Assembly (NCBI GenBank): GCA_945910005.1 | Contig: OX246744.1 | Location: 6,192,973-6,256,972, forward strand | Source of the DNA: Isoperla grammatica | Lineage: Eukaryota > Arthropoda > Insecta > Plecoptera > Perlodidae | DNA length: 64,000 bases | Direction of reading: 5' to 3' | Shown here: piece by piece, positions 51,790 through 63,689 of the stretch | How positions within the stretch are numbered: the first letter of the stretch is position 1 | Layout of the letters: the number at the start of each line of letters is the position of its first letter | The notes under the pieces: generated by a model | What the model was told of the DNA's origin: nothing | Databases searched by the model: none | What the model saw: the letters and a program-made list of their open reading frames with translations, nothing else | Translations under genes and position numbers: made by a program

Positions 51790-54350
51790 CCATTCACTAC
51801 AACCACGTACTATACTAAGTAATAATATATATTCTACTAAATTATCAATCTACTGCTTGTTGTGGCTTGGTCAGTGAGAAACCAAAGAGAATTAGCATGG
51901 TGCACTTGTACGGGAAACCGAATCGCGGGTTAGAAATTCTGTCGTATTTTCGTTTCCCCGAAGAGGGAGTCGCGGGCGAGTTTTTCTTGGCATGACGATC
52001 CCCCGAACGGGAAGCGCGTTCGTTCGCGCTCGCGAGTTACGTCCCGGGTTTGACGTCCGCACGTTTTTGACTCGCTCCCGTGCGAGAACAGGACCCCCGA
52101 ATTCTACTCGGTTTCACTTTCGGTTGTTCGACCCCCCACGTTCTTTTAGACGAGGTTAATTCCGAGAGGTGTGTGTTTCGCGGGTGATTTAGTTTATTGC
52201 ACGGCTAACTAACTCGTCCGAGGTCGAGGAGAGACTTTTTTCGTCGGAACGTCTGCGGTCGCGTGGTAGAGGCGACCCAGTGGGGATATATTATCTCCAG
52301 TTCGTAGAGGTTGTGAGTTTATTTTGACGATAGCAGCTAATATTTAAAGGATTATTTATTTGGGGTAGGAAATTTCGTTTGGTTTCTGTCGTGAGGGAAC
52401 TTTTCTTTCTATCGGTCGTCTTCATGCCAAGATAAACATGTCGTGGAGGTCAGGGACAACTGTTGCACAAATCTCCCGTCAGACACCGCTTGCGTTCACC
52501 GGTGTTAGGTAGGAGGGAAACCTCAGTATAAAAATCCCGAGAAATTTTCTTATTCTTCATTATATCGCAAGAATGCTTCTCGAAATCGAAGATGTGAGCT
52601 TACAGCACCCTGTAGTTTGGTAGTCCCTAAAGACTAGATGCTAAATTGCATCCAACATTATAATCAGTACGGTTGTTACTTGTATTGAATTTTGATTGCA
52701 ATTGAAATGAGTTACAGATTATTATTATTAATTATGGATTTAACAATTAAAGGAACTAGCCTACTGATTATAATATTTGATATATTGATCATACAGTCTG
52801 GAGGGCTTACCAAACCACAAGGCGCTATAAACTCAGATTTTCGATTGCGAGAAGTATTCTTGAGATATAATTATAACTATGAACATTTCTTGCGATTTTT
52901 ATACCGAGGTTCCACTCCTTCTTAATGCCGTCGGTAAACAATCATTTCCAAAGCTTAACACACAAAAGATCTCAATAACAACGTAAATGGTTCGAATCTG
53001 TTGGCCGGTGTCGGTTGGTCAGGTTTCTGCGACAGTTGGCGTCGGTACCGATCGAAGTGACGCAGCGGATCTTGGTTGAAACGTAACCATTGGTCATCGT
53101 TGCGCCCTAGGCGCTGACAGAATGCTTAGATTTCAACGACGGTTTCACTGCGCATCCTACTGCCTGTGTGCAGTGGTACTTGTCGCGTAGACGGAAGCGG
53201 GTTACAACTTACAAGGCTCGCCAACCTCGGAATACCGACTTAGCGACCAGCTAAGTGCCATGGTGCATTCCGACGAGGTTCGAAACTCGGCTCGATAATT
53301 GAATTATCGACGTGGTTTCAATTGAATGATGCTAGTACCATATACACCAAACTAGACCGCTTATTTTTGCTACGACATCAAGTTCTATGTTTGTATATTA
53401 GCTGGCAATGGGTCTTCACTGTGTCGACAGATATTATATGTAGGCCTACACACTTACTTTAATTATTTAAGTTTATTATTGTAATTTTATAGTACTACTT
53501 TATGTGATAGTTGAAGAAAATTCTAATTTATTTTAATCTTTCCGAACTGGTCGCGGGGTATGCGAGCGCCTAGTTTGGCAGTGACTAATTTTGCTTTAAA
53601 AATTCTGTATCCAATATGTGAACTCATGCTCCTACGTTGAACGTACGTTACATTGTATGTACGGATTCGACGCCAACTCCTGTTAAAGCTTTTAATTCTA
53701 ATCATAACATAGGGTTTGAGACGCAGCCACTTAACGTTGCATGCTAGAGCACACGTGAATAAATTAACACATGTACTGAATTGAAAATGGCCACGACTAG
53801 AGTTTGTGAGAGAGTGCGGTAAGAAGAAAACGAGAACCGAGTGGAAAATCGTGTAGAGGTATCGGTGTTGACCCCTGAGTGTTATGCGTTTGCTGAAATC
53901 GAGGGAATCTAGATGTATGTGCTGCTATTTTATTTGCAAGTTTTATTACTTTTTGTATTTACAACTTATTGAGAATTTCTCACATCTGTGGCATTGCTGT
54001 TCACCTGGTAATTTTTTAAAATTTGTATTCAACCTAACGCGACGGTTTCGTTCTCGTTTTCTTTCTTGCGTTTCTCGAGAGCAAAAAAGGTTTTAGTACC
54101 ATTTTTATAATGATTTTTTTGTGTGAAGTTTTGCTTTTACTAGAATTATATAGCTCGTAATCACCATGTGCCGCAAATTTTTTTAACGATGTTTTTAAAA
54201 ATAGAAATTACGTAACGAACGTGGCTTCCCTATTTTTTATTATTGTACTATATTGTTTTTTATGTGTGGTGCTGTTGCTACGTGACCTACGTTTGTAATT
54301 AGCATACTCGCTTTTGCCAACTTAAATAAAGAAAATGTACTATTTTAAAA
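51790..54350 (+). other. Low-repeat region after Khc, possible long 3' UTR
   Basis: About 2.5 kb with no convincing ORF and unusually few repeats for this window; the only recognised element is a half MITE at 52795-52920. A GC-rich stretch lies at about 51950-52270. It ends near AATAAA at 54325. The lack of repeats next to a gene end suggests an extended 3' UTR, but no sequence feature proves it. Confidence 0.35.
52795..52920. repeat. Half copy of the 1098-1337 MITE
   Basis: Shares AGGGCTTACCAAACCACA, GATTTTCGATT and TTGAGATATAATTA with the right arm of the complete element; the left arm is absent. Confidence 0.65.
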
Positions 54351-56659
54351 TCATTACAATTATTAATTTATATATTATATAGTAATCTAAAGCTCTTAAG
54401 TTGGCAAATTGCAATACTATTTATACATAGTAACTTGCTCTAGGTTGGTGAGCGATTAACGCTCGATCGTCCAGAAGGTATTTGAATATATTTGAATAAA
54501 CGAGGAAACGCGCTACGTCGTATTTCACAGACCATCAAATTGACTCGAAGGTTGACGTGTCAATATTTCCGTGCAAACGCACTCAAGAGACGTTGTTCAC
54601 ACAATATAAAACAACCTGTTGCAATATAATATAACCGATAAGGTCTTCTTGATTAACATGACGTGGCGCGTTACGTTCTCGGAAGCTGTGTTAACTCTTG
54701 ACGACGGCTTCTACAGCCCGACTTTGTTTTACCCAGATATTGGTGGTTTCTTAGCTGTAATGTTTTTAATTGTCACGATGTTTTTATGGTAGTAGCTTAA
54801 ATAGTTTGGCAATTGTTGGTATCCTTATAACAAATGCAGTGAAATAATAACATAATATTGTATAATATATAATACAAGCCCGGTTCTTGTTGGTAATGTT
54901 TATAATATATTGACTTTCTTAATTTATTGCATTGGATATCATTCCTTACTCGAAGACAGACACAAACACGTGCGTATTTGAAACGTAATATATTATGATT
55001 TTTAACGTGGGAAAATGAGACGTGCATTTTCGAATGCGCCGGAGAATTGTTATTTTATTGTTAGATTTGTTAATGAAGAGAGTGAAATGATCTTGGGTGT
55101 GTTGAGCGGTCCGTTTCTCTGGAAGTTGGCTCGGTTCTGCTCGATTCGTTCGGTTTACCTGTGCGCGGCTACCGAGAACTTAAGCGCAATTAACTTGTGT
55201 AATAATTGAATTATTGATTATTTATTGTTGCTTAACGACATACTCGACTGTTGTCGCCTCGTACGACTGGCAGAGCCTATTCTATCCCGGAGCCAAACAG
55301 GGATAACAATTAGAAAATGAAAAGTCTTGGCCAATCGTTCGTATGTATGCGAGATGGAATTTGTTACCTAAAGTTACGGTAAAGTAAATTTAAAAAACAT
55401 AAATTACTAAAAACAGCAAGCAACTCAAAGGTAATTAATTTAATTCGTCAGACAGATTCTAAATACGTACCGACATGAAAGTGTTTTAAGGCACAAACCA
55501 TCGAGTTGGGTCTCGTTAAGATTAGTGACCGGTAGTTTTAGACTCGGTTTTAAAGCCTATTGTTGACTCGATACATCTTCCTAATACACTATTTCACTTT
55601 AGAGGGTTGAATTCCCATTGAGAATAATAATTATAGAAGTAACTTACGAGGTGGTCGACTGTATCGAGGTGTTGCCGTTGCTTCCGTGTTTCGTTGCCTC
55701 GTACAGAGTTCAGTCTACTTCGTTGTAACAGCTTTTTACCCCCCCCCCCCCCTCTCGTTTATTGTACATTCACGACTTAGTGGACTGACCGATCAGTTTG
55801 GTAGTGACCGGTCATCCCAGGGCAGCTTTAGATCTCCTAAGACAATCGATCGGATCAAAACGTCGGCTTTAAACAGTCGCAGATAACTTATACTTATAAA
55901 AAGAGGCTTAACTAAAGCAATCTATAAAATTAGAGTCTAGCAATAAGAGATAGTGTGTGTTATTTATTATACTATCTGAACACTTTAGATGTGTACTAGA
56001 AATCTTCCCGTGTAATATTCAAAGGAGAAAAAATTATTTCACAAGATGAAGCCTAATAAATATTTCTTCTGCAGTCTTGTTCAATTTTGTGGAATGCAAT
56101 AATTAGTATTAAATTACATAACAGGTTTATTATTATGTACTTGCCATGCTCGTGCATTTTTTTAAATTGAATTATCGACATTGAACTGTTTGCGTCTCGA
56201 AACATGCCTAGTATTTCGTTAGTACAAGCGTGTAGAACGGGAGCTCGTTTGCCGTTCACACGTTTGTTCATATCGCGGCGTTTAGTTGGCTTTTCCTCCG
56301 CGTAGATATTTGCGTATCGTAGCACATCGACTTGCGCGCGCAAGCGAGCTGACCGGAGCCAAGTCTCGGAGCGAACGGACCGTTCGTTGACTGAAATGAC
56401 GGCGTTATCATACTTTGCATCTTATTTAAAACCCTGTACTCATTTTGGTGTGCACTTTGAGGACATTTCAGGGGTTGCATTGCAGGGTTTTGCACAGTAT
56501 GCATTTTGCATTTCATTAAGAAATAGTACATATTTAATAAAATTCTGGAATTGCACAGATTGGATATGTATTCAGCTCTGGTAATAAATGAAGCGATGCT
56601 TAATACTTTGCAGTTATTTCACTATTATATCCTTACATTACTTCCTGCTCCTTACTCGT
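54351..56659. other. Intergenic between Khc and the LINE, no gene seen
   Basis: AT-rich with an R3 scrap at 55242-55305 and a C-tract at 55740-55752. Short ORFs without recognisable features. Confidence 0.45.
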
Positions 56660-57275
56660 GAGAACTCTTCAAAAGTGAATACAAAACAGTTTATTTTGCA
56701 TTAGTCCAATCCATTCTACAATATGGTATAGTGTTTTGGGGTAGCTCGTCCTCAGCCAAACGGGTATTTGTTGCTCAGAAGAGAGTAATCCGCTACATGG
56801 TGGGCGTGTGTAGAAGGACATCTTGCAGACCCCACTTCAAGGACCTAAAAATACTGCCGTTGCCGTGCTTATACATCCGACAAGTGTGCATGTTCACTAG
56901 GGAAAACCTTCACCTGTTCCAAGCGGCTAGCCACCAATATAACACTCGAGGATCCTCCGAATTACAGCACAAATACTGCAAGCTGAGCTTGGCTTATCAT
57001 GGGATTCTACAGTCAGGTCGTAGACTCTACAACAAGCTTCCAAACGAGATCAAAGACTCCCCAGATATACGAACATTCAAACGCAAAATAACCATGTTTC
57101 TGAAAGCGGAGCAATATTATGATGTAGCCGAGTTCACCGATCAAGGAACCAAGCTATGAACCATACAATGACTTCTCGGCCTATACGACCTTATGATGTA
57201 ATATTTAACCCATCTTGACAATGTACATACAATCTTGTATTGTGGTTATACAGCTAAGAAATGAAATGAAATGCA
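56660..57275 (+). mobile_element. LINE 3' fragment (jockey-type reverse transcriptase C-terminus)
   Basis: An open frame from about 56660 to the stop at 57157-57159 reads RELFKSEYKTVYFALVQSIL, then QYGIVFWG, VAQKRVIRYMVGV, LPLPCLYIRQVCMF, HQYNTRG, GRRLYNKLPNEIK and KRKITMFL. This is the characteristic C-terminal end of arthropod non-LTR retrotransposon ORF2 proteins. It is 5'-truncated: no catalytic YxDD block is present. A short GAAAT-repeat tail ends it near 57275. It is nonfunctional as an element. Confidence 0.85.
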
Positions 57276-57634
57276 ATTTTTCTATTTTATCACTTTTGAT
57301 ATTTTTCATTTCCCATCCCTCATGTTATGTGAATGATGTCAATTGCCGTCATGTTACCCTGGGGGGAGACCCATTCTACGAAACCCACACTTGTCCGTCG
57401 TCATCGATAATACAAATCTTGCAGAACCATACGGTGAGCACAACTTACAAAATAGTGTTTCACTTTGAAACCATTACAAGGGAGAGTACACCAAAATTAT
57501 TTTGTTCCTATTTTTTCAGCGACACAATTTTTGGTCCCCACATGGCAAGAATTCTATTTGGGAAAAAAGAAAACATCTTTCCCCTACAAAGTGAGTTATT
57601 TTACAACTTATATAAATTAGGAACAAATAGGTAA
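57266..57634 (+). CDS. Hypothetical short secreted protein or first coding exon
   Basis: 122-codon ORF starting MKCNFSILSLLIFFISHPSC, a textbook-looking signal peptide (Lys, 14-residue hydrophobic core, small residues and Cys), then a region with four cysteines (two before and two well after the cleavage area) and an NHT glycosylation site. A good donor-like GTGAGT occurs at about 57591, so it may be a first exon rather than a whole gene; I found no following exon. The start lies in the AAATG-rich 3' tail of a LINE, so the ATG may be contributed by the insertion. No family recognised. It could be chance. Confidence 0.3.
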   Translation: MKCNFSILSLLIFFISHPSCYVNDVNCRHVTLGGDPFYETHTCPSSSIIQILQNHTVSTTYKIVFHFETITRESTPKLFCSYFFSDTIFGPHMARILFGKKENIFPLQSELFYNLYKLGTNR

Positions 57635-58176
57635 GGCATTTTTTTAAGTTAAAGTTGAGCTATTTTGGAATAATAGGGCCGAAGGAGAAACAGAGCAATT
57701 GACTATGACTATATTCAATCAGTACCAGCCTTATGTATACAGAACTCACAACATGTTGCTGAGAAACGCTTAAAAGTTGTTCATAGTTGAAGCAGTCAGT
57801 GGTAAAAGGAAAAGGAAAAACAAATTCTTAATTAGTTGATCACACTTTTAATAAAAGCTTTCTTATCAATCTTTTACAAAAGATACCCTGTATTTCCAAG
57901 ATAATGTTTTTATTTGTACTGTTAAAAAAATAATATTTATAATGTTGGTTTCTAGGCCCTGAAACACTGAGAAACATAATCAAAGTCAAAGAAGTACTTG
58001 TTTAATATAATTAGAATGTAGTTAAGTATATGACCCGTTATTGTATTGTATGCTTGTATGATATACAACATTATAACATCCACATTATTTGTGTAAAAGG
58101 GTAAAAGATAACCCAAATAATCAGCAAGTCTTATTGTAATTTCAAACCCGTTTACATGATCGTGCTTGATCGCACA
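57635..58176. other. Region after the short ORF and after the RCC1-RING-SINA stop
   Basis: Probably the 3' UTR of the minus-strand gene (plus TTTATT at 57908). No exon continuing the 57266 ORF was recognised. Confidence 0.4.
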
Positions 58177-58752
58177 TTATACGCGCTGTTCACGCTCGAC
58201 CAAGGCTCTGATATTATCGACCTGGCGGCAACCTTCCGTTTTCAATACGTCGACCTTACACACCAACAAGTCGTCGATAAAGAAGCGACCGAAACTTTCC
58301 CTATCGAGCGAGACACATTTGTCGGACTTGAAACTGTTTTCGATGCTGTCGACGTCCGAACAGACGTCCTTGCGGAACGAGTAGCTGCGGTCGTCGTCGG
58401 GAGTCACAAACTCGAGCGCGAACTTGAATCGCTTTGCGTCCTCGAACAAACCGACGAACTGGAGAACGGCCATGAACGTTTGCGTTGCCGTGTCGAACAT
58501 TCTACGTAGTACGAACAGTTCGTTGTGAGCGCTGAGTACGTTCGTCTCGATGTGGCCGTTTATCTTGTGCACGAAGAGGTGGGGGAGTCGTTTCCAACTG
58601 TCTTGACGGAGCACCGCGGATACTTGTTCGAACATGTTTCGGGGCCGGACGTTGCGTTCGTACGCACCGATGCGTTTGGGACAGACGTCTTCGTGTGTTG
58701 ACAGGTCGTGAAGCGGCATCCGTTGGAAACAAGCCGGGCATGGGAGTTGCAC
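58177..58752 (-). CDS. RCC1-RING-SINA gene, exon 2 (zinc finger and SINA-like domain)
   Basis: 192 codons including the stop, starting VQLPCPACFQRMPLHDLSTH and ending LVEREQRV. The segment FMAVLQFVGLFEDAKRFKFA aligns by eye with the SIAH dimer/substrate-binding core (FFAIVQLIG..KQAENFAY). A minus-strand AATAAA (plus TTTATT at 57908-57913) lies about 270 nt past the stop and could be the polyadenylation signal. Confidence 0.85.
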   Translation of the reverse strand: MQLPCPACFQRMPLHDLSTHEDVCPKRIGAYERNVRPRNMFEQVSAVLRQDSWKRLPHLFVHKINGHIETNVLSAHNELFVLRRMFDTATQTFMAVLQFVGLFEDAKRFKFALEFVTPDDDRSYSFRKDVCSDVDSIENSFKSDKCVSLDRESFGRFFIDDLLVCKVDVLKTEGCRQVDNIRALVEREQRV

Positions 58753-60997
58753 CTTCACATTAAAACATAGGAAAATTAATATAGTTTTATACACTTTAAC
58801 TTAAAATTCAAGATTGTATGCAACAAGTATCTGTTAAATGCAAAATTGAACCATGTAGACCTACTGTTAATACAGCATACTTAACAAATACATTTTTTTG
58901 ATATCAAATAGTAAAAATATAAATAAGAAGGTTGTAGAAGGAAAACATTTTGTTTGTTGGTAGAACTTTAAGATTTGATTTTTATATTATAAGAAGGTGA
59001 GTGAACTAAAATATAAGCTGAAAGTTTATTTGGGGCCTATACTATGAATGTTGTAGAGTTTCATGCATACCTTACCTTATGTTCTTTTGATAACTTTTAT
59101 CTATCGCCATGTGGCAACTGCCAATCAAATACTTTGAAATGATCTTTCAGTCTACAAACACGGTATTTGTTAAATAGTAGAAATTGTTGAATGATAGTTA
59201 TTGAGCTTTTGTTGAACCTAAAATGGTGGAGGGCTCAGTCATATTTTTTCTTGCCAGTTATAGTGGCATATAGACCTACCGTACCGGTACAAAAGGAAAC
59301 TACAATATTACCTTTGGGTCTACTAGGCCTACATCCAAAAAATATAGATCATCCATGCCTACAAAAAACAAATTCTTATTCTTATTATTTCTTCATATGG
59401 AAGTAACAGCAATATTCTCACTAATGTATTAAAATGGTATCATGATAGGACGTCATTAGGCCTACATAAAAAAAAAAAAACAAGAACAAAAACAATAAAT
59501 CATACAAAAATCAACAATTTACAAAAACAAACCAACAACATATACAACAAATTGTGGGACAGAGTTTAGTTTTGGGCAGGTCAGAAAAAAAAGCCATTTT
59601 ATATTGGATAGCGAGGAAGAGGAATGGCTGAGGAATCCATCTCTGCATAGGAAAAAAAAAGTTACAGACAACAATATAGACTGTAAAATTCCCACCTTCT
59701 CTCTTAGGCTCTCGAGCGCGTAATTCCTCGCTCCCGAGAAGGTCCCATCGCACGACGTACAACGTACATCGCAAGTGCGGCAGTCATCGCAGAGAGCGTG
59801 TCCGCTCGTACATTGGTGTATCGGCGCGCGCATGACTCTGCAGCATTCCGGGCATCTCATTGACGCGAGGAGACAACTCTCCGCTTCGTTCACGCGCTTA
59901 CTGTCGAGAAGCACGACCGTGTAGGACCAAGCGCAGGAGAGGCTACGTACCGAGTAGGGCGGGAGTAAGCGCATGACTCGGGTCATTGCGCACGTGTCCT
60001 CACTTCCGCGCACGAGTTCGCCGTCCCTTCCCCTCCCGCAAGCAAACACGTCTCCGTCGGCGGTCAAAACGAAGGAATGGTGGCCGCCCGCGATTATCCT
60101 CGTTACCGTTACGCCCTCGAGTCCGATGACCCTCGTGGGCGTACCTCGGTTGGACCAGTCGCCCACGCCGAGCTGCCCGCGGGCGTTGAATCCCCACGCC
60201 CAGACGATACCGTCGATCGTCAGCGCTAAGGTGTGGAACGATCCGCAAGCTATCGCGGAAACTTTCGTCGGGATATCGACAGGTCCGAGCGATTCGTCCG
60301 TCATCAAGTTTCGCCGTTCGATGTCGTCTCCCGATCCCAGTTCGCCGACACTGTTGTTTCCGACGACGTAGACGGAACCGCGGTCGGACAAAACCGCGTA
60401 GTGGAAACACCCGCAAGAAACGTCGACGAAACGGATGCCGGATCGCGACAATCGAACGAAAACCAACCTGTTGCCCGAGGTTCCGTCCGACTTTAACAAG
60501 CTGTGACCCGATTCATAAACGTCGCCGTCCTTCGAAAGGGCAACCGCTTGACACATGCCCGCGGAAACCTTCGCGACGGGCGGCAAATCGGTCACTTCCA
60601 CCGGAAAGTAACTGTCTTCCGTGCTGCCCACACCCAACTGGCCGCGATGGTTTATGCCGCACGCAAACAACGCGCCCGATTCCGCGACGAAGAACGCGCT
60701 ATCGCGCCCGCAAGCGATGTCTACGATTCGCGTGTCCTCGTCGAAATCTACGACGACGGCGTTCTCGGTCTTTGGCTCCTCGTCCGAGCCGCGGATGAAA
60801 CGAGAACCGAAAACGTAGACGTTTCCCGAAGCGCAGAGTAGCGCCGAGTGTTTGTAGCCGCAAGTCACTTCCACGACGGTTTCGTCTTCGGAAAGGAAGC
60901 TGTGCCACGGCGAAGTGCCGCTCGATTCGTGGTCGGCGCCGAATTTGAGGATGCTGGTCGTGGAGGTTTGGTCGACGGTGATTGCGCACTTGGCCAT
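58177..60997 (-). CDS. RCC1-repeat / RING / SINA-like protein, probable E3 ubiquitin ligase (two coding exons)
   Basis: Exons 60997-59696 and 58752-58177 join in phase 0 at AAG|GTGGGA and GTGAAG|GTGCAA to give 625 aa. Residues about 15-375 hold seven RCC1-like blades (repeated CGxxH..AL....G.VY..G patterns such as ACGSFHTLALTIDGIVWAWG), expected to fold as a propeller. Residues 382-416 form a C3HC4 RING with SIAH-type spacing (C382, C385, C396, H400, C403, C406, C413, C416). A C2HC finger follows (C439, C442, H454, C458), then a C-terminal part (about 480-620) whose strand pattern follows the SIAH/SINA substrate-binding domain. The second SIAH zinc finger appears missing. The RING suggests ubiquitin transfer, with propeller and SINA part as substrate readers; this is inference. 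I do not recognise a named orthologue. The gene converges on Khc. Confidence 0.88.
58753..59695 (-). other. Intron of the RCC1-RING-SINA gene
   Basis: GT-AG intron of 943 nt. Plus-strand positions about 59570-59660 carry the same 3'-terminal LINE piece found at 49560-49700, in the opposite orientation to this gene. The rest is AT-rich and unremarkable. Confidence 0.7.
59696..60997 (-). CDS. RCC1-RING-SINA gene, exon 1 (RCC1 blades and RING)
   Basis: 434 codons from ATG at 60997 (MAKCAITVDQTSTTSILKFG) to ALESLREK, then donor GTGGGA on the minus strand. Continuing past the donor leaves recognisable protein and runs into an intronic LINE tail, which supports the splice. The bases just before the ATG read TTGATTCCAG on the minus strand, so a 5' UTR intron may end 1 nt upstream of the ATG. 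Confidence 0.9.
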
Positions 60998-62141
60998 ACT
61001 GGAATCAAAAACGTTATCGATTTATTTTTCAATTGGAATCTCACTGTTTACAAAATAACTACCTAGGCTAGGTAGCCTCTATTTAATTAATTAATGTTTG
61101 TAGTTATGTTGAGGTTAAGATAAGCGAGCAAACTGTCACCTGAGCAAGTAAGGCGATAAGGAAGTACGTTCTGATGTAGCTTTTGGACACAGCCCTTCAA
61201 TGTAGGTCCCAGGGGGTAGGCCCTACCGTTGGACTAGTTAGTTAATCTTCTAGCCTATTACTATAAGTCATCACTCCTTGTAGGTACTTCTTAGCTGCTG
61301 ATATAAACCCATACGAAATAATATAGTAGGCCTATACTTCGGTGCCGGTCTTGGCCTAGGCCTAGGTTTTCACGGAAACATTAACGGTAGGCTACAACCC
61401 TACATTCCGCACTCAACGGTACAACTTTCAGCTCCTCGTCGGCCCACCAGACCTAGAGAGAGAAAGACAAGGTAAATAACACTTGATTTAACTTACTTTG
61501 CCAAATATTCTGCTTCCATCTCTAATGTAGGCTATCTAAATATTGCCAATTTAGGCGAAAAGTATTACGTGAAGGTATTTTGTGTGACCACATGCGACAC
61601 TGCAATGCAAGGCGTGAAAGTTAAAAATAGCAGGTGATAGCAGTATGACCAATTCCAGTGATTAAAATTTAAAAAAATATGTTCGAATTTTCAAAACTTA
61701 TCAGTCTGCTGACCAATGCATTTGTAAATGCAAAGAGTAAAAAAACTTATTATGTACGTAAAAATTAATAATAACTGGAGAAAACGTTTGTTTTCGAACA
61801 TTTTTCACAATGTATTTTTTTTGTTTGACAAGTGTTTGTATCTGTTACGTTGGCTATTTTGTTAAGTTTAAATTTCCGCGCGAAGTTTTCCCGCCTAATA
61901 TCTACTTGTATTGTATTGTATTTATTAAGCAGCTCTGAAATTACATTTTGTATGGTGTAACAAGTACAACCATTGTAACATTTGCATTGTCATATATATG
62001 GGGATACTATTATCCCCATTATATATTATATATATATATATATTATATATATGGGGATACTATTTATTTGTAGTTTTACGTACCTCTACAGCGACTTGTG
62101 GGTGGGTGCAGATAAAAATGACGGACGCGAGCTCAAATATT
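60998..62141. other. Upstream region of the RCC1-RING-SINA gene
   Basis: Repeat-poor as far as 61,500, GGCCTAGG-rich near 61,340-61,370; probably promoter and 5' UTR of the minus-strand gene. An AT-palindromic TATATAT cluster lies at 61995-62055 between two copies of ATATATGGGGATACTATT. Confidence 0.4.
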
Positions 62142-62312
62142 ATGCTTTGTGCGGGATTCGAACCCGCAAGATATATACAGCTAGATATATTATGGTGTTC
62201 GAAGCCTACAGGGTTGGTTTAGTCACTTTAAATTAAAGTCCCCCACTGCAAATCAGTTTAGTTACTGAGTGGGTGGACTCTAAATGTGAATTTATTTTTA
62301 TTTATTTTATTT
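62142..62312 (+). mobile_element. R1 SINE, 3' part with tRNA-like word
   Basis: GTGCGGGATTCGAACCCGCA (T-arm-like) is followed by the R1 3' end from GGTGTTCGAAGCCTACAGGG to the TTTATTTTATTT tail. Confidence 0.65.
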
Positions 62313-63212
62313 ATTTATACCACAATTATACTGTTGACTGTTGAGAATAGAGTTTCGTTCGCTTGTCTTGCACTGGCCAGTGTAAAAATCTCCTGCACTA
62401 GCTACACTCTAGTTTAAATTTTAAATACATGTGAACGTTATACAAATATTTACACTGTCTGTACTGATACTGACACACTAGTGTAAAGTGAAGGACAGGC
62501 GAACGAAGCCATGAAGGAGTGTTGAATATAATAATATTATTATAATATATTATCTCAGAAGGTTGAAAATCTCTTAGATTGACTCGTTTGGTCTCACTCA
62601 CAAACGAAAGAAGAAGTTTACGGAAATGTTTAATGAAACTGGGGGGATTGTTTAATTGGAATGTTTTGAGACAAGGAGGAACAGTAAACTGAAGGAAATG
62701 AAGCAAAGAATGTTGTGTATATGTCTTGGAAGGAACAATCAATCAACCAGGGGTGTTTTCATAAAAATGAATGGTACATTTTCAAAATTTTACAATTTTA
62801 TTTCAAAAGGTGATGATGATCATATAAAAAATATCCTTCATGAAAGCGTGCCAAATATTTGTACCATTAATGTTGATTCCCCTCAACAGTAAAAATTACC
62901 AAAATATATACCTCTTTTAATATTGAAACACGAATACATCAAAACACCAAACGCAATCCAAATGTTTATGTTTTTATTTATTATTCACAGTAACATTCGA
63001 TATTTTGTTTAGGATTGAAATGTAATGAGATAAGAAATTGTAGTGCAAGTTCTTGATGGAATCTAAGATCTTCGTCGTTCTTCACTGACCCTTATACGTG
63101 GGGTTAGTAAATGTGGACGTTGCTTGCTTGAAGATCGGATTCTCCCCCTGCAACAATAAAATCCAACTTAATTCGGATAACAGCACAACAAAAAAACATC
63201 TGTATCGATTGA
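62313..63212. other. Intergenic, no gene seen
   Basis: AT-rich; ORFs up to 114 codons without recognisable domains. Confidence 0.4.
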
Positions 63213-63535
63213 TATTTGAGCTTAACGTCTCAAATTTTTGCAACTTGGCTAATCGAGACGATGATTGGGTTAAATGTGAAGATGAAGGGGGTGTTTGGAG
63301 GAAAGGGGCAAGCAGGAGGGCGGAGAGGATAGGGGAAGGAAAAGGGAATTGAGAGGTTGTAACTGCATTTCGTCTGGCTTCTCCTCTTCAAACTGTCCGG
63401 CTAGGGTGGCCCTATCAAAAGCATACGCTTCCGCTGGCATAGCTCCAGGAATTATCAAAGCGCACAAACCTGCCCACCAACCACGATAAGGTAGCAGTCT
63501 GGATCAATAATACTGGTATATCTACGATATCCACT
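63213..63535. repeat. R3 scrap joined to a LINE-associated repeat
   Basis: Begins with the R3 word TTAACGTCTCAAATT, then TCGAGACGATGA; 63375-63480 reads on the minus strand as MPAEAYAFDRATLAGQFEEE, a segment I associate with arthropod LINE ORFs. Confidence 0.5.
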
Positions 63536-63689
63536 CAATTGTATACATTTTAACTGTAGCCATCTCGTTACAAGTGTCGTAGCCACAAATATATTTATAG
63601 GGTGGGCTGGTCTGGTATACTTACCACAAGGTGGTCCACGGAGGAACCAGAGAAGAAAAAATTAAGTTTGTACGAGTTAGTTAGAGGAT

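Noticed and set aside
60000..60416. ORFs in other frames inside the RCC1 exon (for example 138 codons rich in R)
   Set aside because: Shadows of the GC-rich real exon on the minus strand.
62150..62175. tRNA gene (GGGATTCGAACCCG)
   Set aside because: An isolated T-arm-like palindrome without the other arms, joined to SINE sequence.
62398..62742. 114-codon minus-strand ORF
   Set aside because: No similarity recognised, AT-rich and not bounded by repeats or splice signals that would support a gene.
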